DNA of 64,000 nt. It comes from Chitinophagaceae bacterium BSSC1. Its GTDB lineage: Bacteria; Bacteroidota; Bacteroidia; Chitinophagales; Chitinophagaceae. This document shows positions 61,236 through 64,000 of the stretch, piece after piece. The translations under genes and the position numbers were made by a program. Numbering within the stretch: the first letter of the stretch is position 1; each line of letters opens with the position of its first letter. Location of the stretch: the NCBI GenBank assembly GCA_002256435.1, contig NKJC01000006.1:1-64000 (forward strand), read 5' to 3'. The notes below the pieces were generated by a model that was not told the origin of the DNA, searched no databases, and saw nothing but the letters and a program-made list of their open reading frames with translations.

Positions 61236-62089
61236 GATTGTTTTTTTCCCATTTTTCCAAAGACAAAATCATAGACAGCGCGCAAAACGTTGCTATAAAC
61301 TGCCCCCTTTTGGTTGTGATAAATTAAATCGTTTTTTAGGATTTTCATATTGGACAACAACAATTTCCTATTCTCCCCTTTAACAAATGGAGACCTAAAC
61401 AATAAATACAATCCATTACGTAAAATATAATAGACCCTGATAGGCGCGTGTAAAATTCTGGCGCTTGATTTGAAATTTTTGATAGACCTACTCATTTTCA
61501 AATACCCAATTCGGTGTTGCAAAACAATGTCTGCAAACAAAAGATTTCGATACCCTTTTTCTACTACCCTAAAGGAGAATTCTGTATCTACAAAGTCTAT
61601 AAACAAGGCTTGATCAAAAGGTCCAATCTGCTCTATATAGGAAAGGTCAAGTATGGTTCCCGAAGTGATGAGGTTATTGGTCTGCTGGGGAATATCACTT
61701 ATGGGTGTAAAATCAGGTTGGCAATTAGCCCCAAACTGAACCACTTTGTCCAATTGATTATCCTGCACTTTTTGCCAATACTGCAGCATCTGGCTGGGTT
61801 GGAATCCAGTATCCTGATCCATAGTTAGTAAATACCGATACCCCTTGGATTGGGCATATTCTATGGCCTGGTTTAATCGCTCCGCGATTCCCCGATTTTC
61901 TCCAAAATATTGATACTGAATTTTATTGGAAGCATCTTTAGACAATATTTCTGTTACATCAGATGATGGGCTTTCACTATTATCCAAAAGCAGTAAATGA
62001 TCTACTACAGACAAATAGCTCTGAAGATGCTCCATTAGCGCATTGGTATCAGGATGATACAGGATAACCACTCCCATCAATTTGTCCAT
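61232..62089 (-). CDS. Glycosyltransferase family 2 (rhamnosyltransferase-like)
   Basis: The protein has about 285 residues. LMGVVILYHPDTNALMEHL and LLLLDNSES start the GT-A domain, and LLTMDQDTGF carries the DxD metal motif. FIDFVDTEFSFRVVEKGYR near residue 167-185 has the catalytic acids, and QHRIGYLK follows. I start at the ATG at 62089 because the sequence before it (to 62161) is not part of the family. This GT is close to RfbF/WbbL rhamnosyltransferases. The FkbM gene follows with a 4-bp overlap. Confidence 0.88.
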   Translation of the reverse strand: MDKLMGVVILYHPDTNALMEHLQSYLSVVDHLLLLDNSESPSSDVTEILSKDASNKIQYQYFGENRGIAERLNQAIEYAQSKGYRYLLTMDQDTGFQPSQMLQYWQKVQDNQLDKVVQFGANCQPDFTPISDIPQQTNNLITSGTILDLSYIEQIGPFDQALFIDFVDTEFSFRVVEKGYRNLLFADIVLQHRIGYLKMSRSIKNFKSSARILHAPIRVYYILRNGLYLLFRSPFVKGENRKLLLSNMKILKNDLIYHNQKGAVYSNVLRAVYDFVFGKMGKKQS

Positions 62090-62215
62090 GCTTAGATTTT
62101 GTACCCGGCGAAGATAACAAACCCAAGGCAGAATGCTAAAATGAGGGGAAATAGCAAGCATTTGATAGGTCCACCCATTTTATGATTAAATTGCCGCCAA
62201 TTCAACAGAAAGAAC

Positions 62216-62971
62216 ATGGCCATTAAGGACTATATTATTACTGGGATTTCCTATTTGAAACGGAAAAATAAACGCAAACTCATTGGGCATGCTTTGCAAT
62301 TTAGGAAGCAAACCGGCATTGAGATTGGCGGACCAAGTGATTTATTCAAGGTAAAGGGTCAATTGCCCGTTTACTTATTTGCCAACCGTGTAGATGGTGT
62401 CAATTTTAGCAATGCTACTATTTGGGAAGGTCAACTGCAAGAAGGTGAACACTATCACTATTATAAGAACAAAACGGGGTATCAATACATTGCGGAAGCA
62501 TCTGAATTAGATTTTTTAAAAGATGCGCAGTATGATTTTGTGTTGTCTTGTCATTCACTAGAACATGTAGCCAATCCTTTAAAAGCCATTTTGGGTTGGA
62601 AGCGCATTTTAAAACCCGGCGGCAAATTAGCCTTGGTCTTACCTGACAAAGAACACACATTTGACATCAAAAGACCTTATACCTTATTTGAGCACTTGTT
62701 AGATGACTATCAAAGAAATACGCCAGAATCAGACGCTACGCATTTTGAAGAAGTGATAGCCCTTCATGATTTTAGCAAGGACCATTTTCTTCAATCTAAA
62801 CAAGACTTGGAGAAAAGAACCATGCTTAATTTAGAAAATAGAGCCGTACACCACCACGTATTTAGCCTGAAACTAATTGCCCAAATGCTGGAATGGGCCG
62901 GATTTGAATTGGAATGGCAACAAGCTTCAGCGCCCCACCATTTAATCACCATTGCAAGAAATAAAGCATGA
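62216..62971 (+). CDS. Class I SAM-dependent methyltransferase
   Basis: This 251-residue methyltransferase has the IGGPSDLF stretch near residue 36-43, an acidic YDFVLSCHSLEHVANPLKAI motif near 104-123, and WKRILKPGGKLALVLPDK near 126-145. An unusual feature is the long segment before the motif, where a FANRVDGVNFSN phrase replaces the usual core. The substrate is probably a glycan. It overlaps the next gene by 4 bp. Confidence 0.82.
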   Translation: MAIKDYIITGISYLKRKNKRKLIGHALQFRKQTGIEIGGPSDLFKVKGQLPVYLFANRVDGVNFSNATIWEGQLQEGEHYHYYKNKTGYQYIAEASELDFLKDAQYDFVLSCHSLEHVANPLKAILGWKRILKPGGKLALVLPDKEHTFDIKRPYTLFEHLLDDYQRNTPESDATHFEEVIALHDFSKDHFLQSKQDLEKRTMLNLENRAVHHHVFSLKLIAQMLEWAGFELEWQQASAPHHLITIARNKA

Positions 62972-63759
62972 ACCAACTAGAACAGTATTTTGAGCAGAAT
63001 CAGCAAAGACTGATGCACAAATACCAACACTATTTTGATATCTATGACCGCTATTTTAGCCGCTTTAGAAACAGACCCATCACTATTGTAGAAATTGGTG
63101 TATCCCATGGTGGCAGTTTGCAAATGTGGAAGGAATATTTTGGTCCTCAGGCTACTATTTGGGGTATAGATATTGATCCAAGGTGCAAAACCATGGAAGA
63201 GGAAAATATACATGTACTGATTGGATCTCAAGAAGACCCCGCATTTTTAAAAACAGTCTACGAACAAACTGGCCCCATTGACATTTTAATTGACGATGGC
63301 GGACATACACAAGAACAACAACGCATTAGCTTTGAACATTTGTTCCAACATATTCAACCCAATGGGGTCTATTTGTGTGAAGATACCCATACCTCTTATT
63401 GGAATATTTATGGGGGCGGCCACAAACGCCAAGGCAGTTTTACAGAATATGCCAAAAACTTAATTGACCTGATTAATGCACACCATTCAGAACAGGCATC
63501 TTTGCAAGTAACTGAATTTACCAAAACGGCCAATACCATTCATTTTTACGATTCTGTAATTGTGATTGAAAAAACGCCTAGACCAGCGCCAAAACCAAAA
63601 ATGACGGGTAAGCCATCATTTGATGCAACGCCTTCCAAAAAAAATCTGGTTGAAAAATTAGAAATGCATTTTCTTTTAAAGACCAATAAAATATTACAGA
63701 TGATGGGTCTTCGTGGATTTGCCATTAATAGAATGATTGACCTCTGTTCCAAAAAATAA
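62968..63759 (+). CDS. SAM-dependent methyltransferase, CmcI/rhamnosyl O-methyltransferase-like
   Basis: This 263-residue methyltransferase has ITIVEIGVSHGGSLQMW near residue 38-54 (SAM loop), then IWGIDIDPRC near 65-74 and IDILIDDGGHTQEQQ near 103-117. VYLCEDTHTSYW near 135-146 is the family signature. It probably methylates a sugar hydroxyl. It is the third methyltransferase in this glycan region, and the partial GT gene follows 3 bp later. Confidence 0.87.
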   Translation: MNQLEQYFEQNQQRLMHKYQHYFDIYDRYFSRFRNRPITIVEIGVSHGGSLQMWKEYFGPQATIWGIDIDPRCKTMEEENIHVLIGSQEDPAFLKTVYEQTGPIDILIDDGGHTQEQQRISFEHLFQHIQPNGVYLCEDTHTSYWNIYGGGHKRQGSFTEYAKNLIDLINAHHSEQASLQVTEFTKTANTIHFYDSVIVIEKTPRPAPKPKMTGKPSFDATPSKKNLVEKLEMHFLLKTNKILQMMGLRGFAINRMIDLCSKK

Positions 63760-63762
63760 TAC

Positions 63763-64000
63763 ATGCCAGGCTTTTCCATTATCATACCATTTAAAACAGG
63801 CAAAACTTATTTGAGGGAATGTCTTCATAGTGCTCTGTTGCAAACCCATGATGATTTTGATATTATTATTTTGGCAGACAATACCAGTAACCAAGATGGT
63901 GCATTGGATGCTGTTGTTGCCTTAAAAGACCCAAGAATTCGCATAGAAGCCGCTGCAGAAAATTTAAACATTTTAGAAAACTGGGGCAGGATTAAGAACC
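63763..64000 (+). CDS. Glycosyltransferase family 2, 5' part cut by window end
   Basis: The gene starts ATG at 63763 and runs off the right edge after 79 codons. The visible N terminus reads MPGFSIIIPFKTGKTYLREC, then LLQTHDDFDIIILADNTS and NILENWGRIKN, the typical GT-A start of a GT2 enzyme. It lies 3 bp after the methyltransferase gene, so it continues the glycan operon. Confidence 0.85.
   Translation, partial: MPGFSIIIPFKTGKTYLRECLHSALLQTHDDFDIIILADNTSNQDGALDAVVALKDPRIRIEAAAENLNILENWGRIKN

Overview
The window looks like chromosomal DNA of a member of the Bacteroidota, most likely Chitinophagia/Chitinophagaceae. The supporting signs are promoters of the Bacteroidota type (TTTG ... TAnnTTTG, for example before rplU and before the secreted protein at 32606), a tmRNA whose tag reads GNTQYAMAA, and families typical of the phylum (DUF3667, LytTR regulators paired with 7TMR-DISM kinases, YfhO, GH3-like adenylating enzymes, SAM5-type tyrosine integrases). 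The species cannot be named from the sequence alone.

Layout. 1-250: a terminator and a pyrimidine-rich 7-bp tandem repeat. 0.25-9.2 kb: mostly leftward genes, namely a DUF985 cupin, a large GH63/MGH1-like glycosidase, a DUF1456 protein, an RluE-like pseudouridine synthase (rightward), an uncharacterised 603-residue protein, and a PNPOx-like / one-cluster ferredoxin / U32 (TrhP-like) cluster. 9.2-11.6 kb: rightward queD, an Rrf2 regulator and an exported M20 amidohydrolase. 11.6-19.3 kb: an LLM flavin enzyme, a LytTR regulator with its 7TMR-DISM histidine kinase, two multi-pass membrane proteins and a methyltransferase. 19.3-19.7 kb: ssrA (tmRNA). 19.7-24 kb: rseP, dxr and a GH3-like enzyme. 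24-25 kb: rplU-rpmA and a 58-residue Ala/Lys/Pro histone-H1-like gene. 25-33.4 kb: a PolX-PHP protein whose polymerase active site is lost, an NtrY-like kinase, mazG, a DUF3667 protein and a secreted protein.

33.5-46.7 kb is an integrated mobile element. It is bounded by 27-bp direct repeats (33521-33547 and 46680-46706) that match the 3' end of a tRNA-Leu(TAA) gene, which remains whole at the right end. It carries a tyrosine integrase, an AlpA/MerR-like small DNA-binding protein, a gene-II (CRI)-like replication initiator, a terminase-small-subunit-like protein, several unknown small proteins (two of them a duplicated gene-plus-leader pair) and a 667-residue tape-measure-like protein. I see no capsid, portal, large terminase or Zot gene. 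The right third holds a much more A+T-rich cargo: a winged-helix/membrane protein, a GHKL ATPase fused to a PD-(D/E)xK nuclease, and an Mrr-like nuclease. I read the whole as a possible phage-satellite-like island carrying a candidate anti-phage or restriction module. This is inference. It is the most interesting part of the window.

46.7-64 kb returns to host genes: tRNA-Leu, tRNA-Gly and tRNA-Cys; a GT2 glycosyltransferase; a class C beta-lactamase-fold serine hydrolase; rocD; a nucleoside phosphorylase; dapF; a CorA transporter; a Nudix hydrolase; and a queuosine-precursor transporter, which ties functionally to queD at 9.3 kb. From 55.7 kb to the end lies a surface-polysaccharide or glycan region: YfhO, four glycosyltransferases (the last cut by the window edge), an FkbM methyltransferase and two other methyltransferases. 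Many gene pairs in it overlap by one to four bases.
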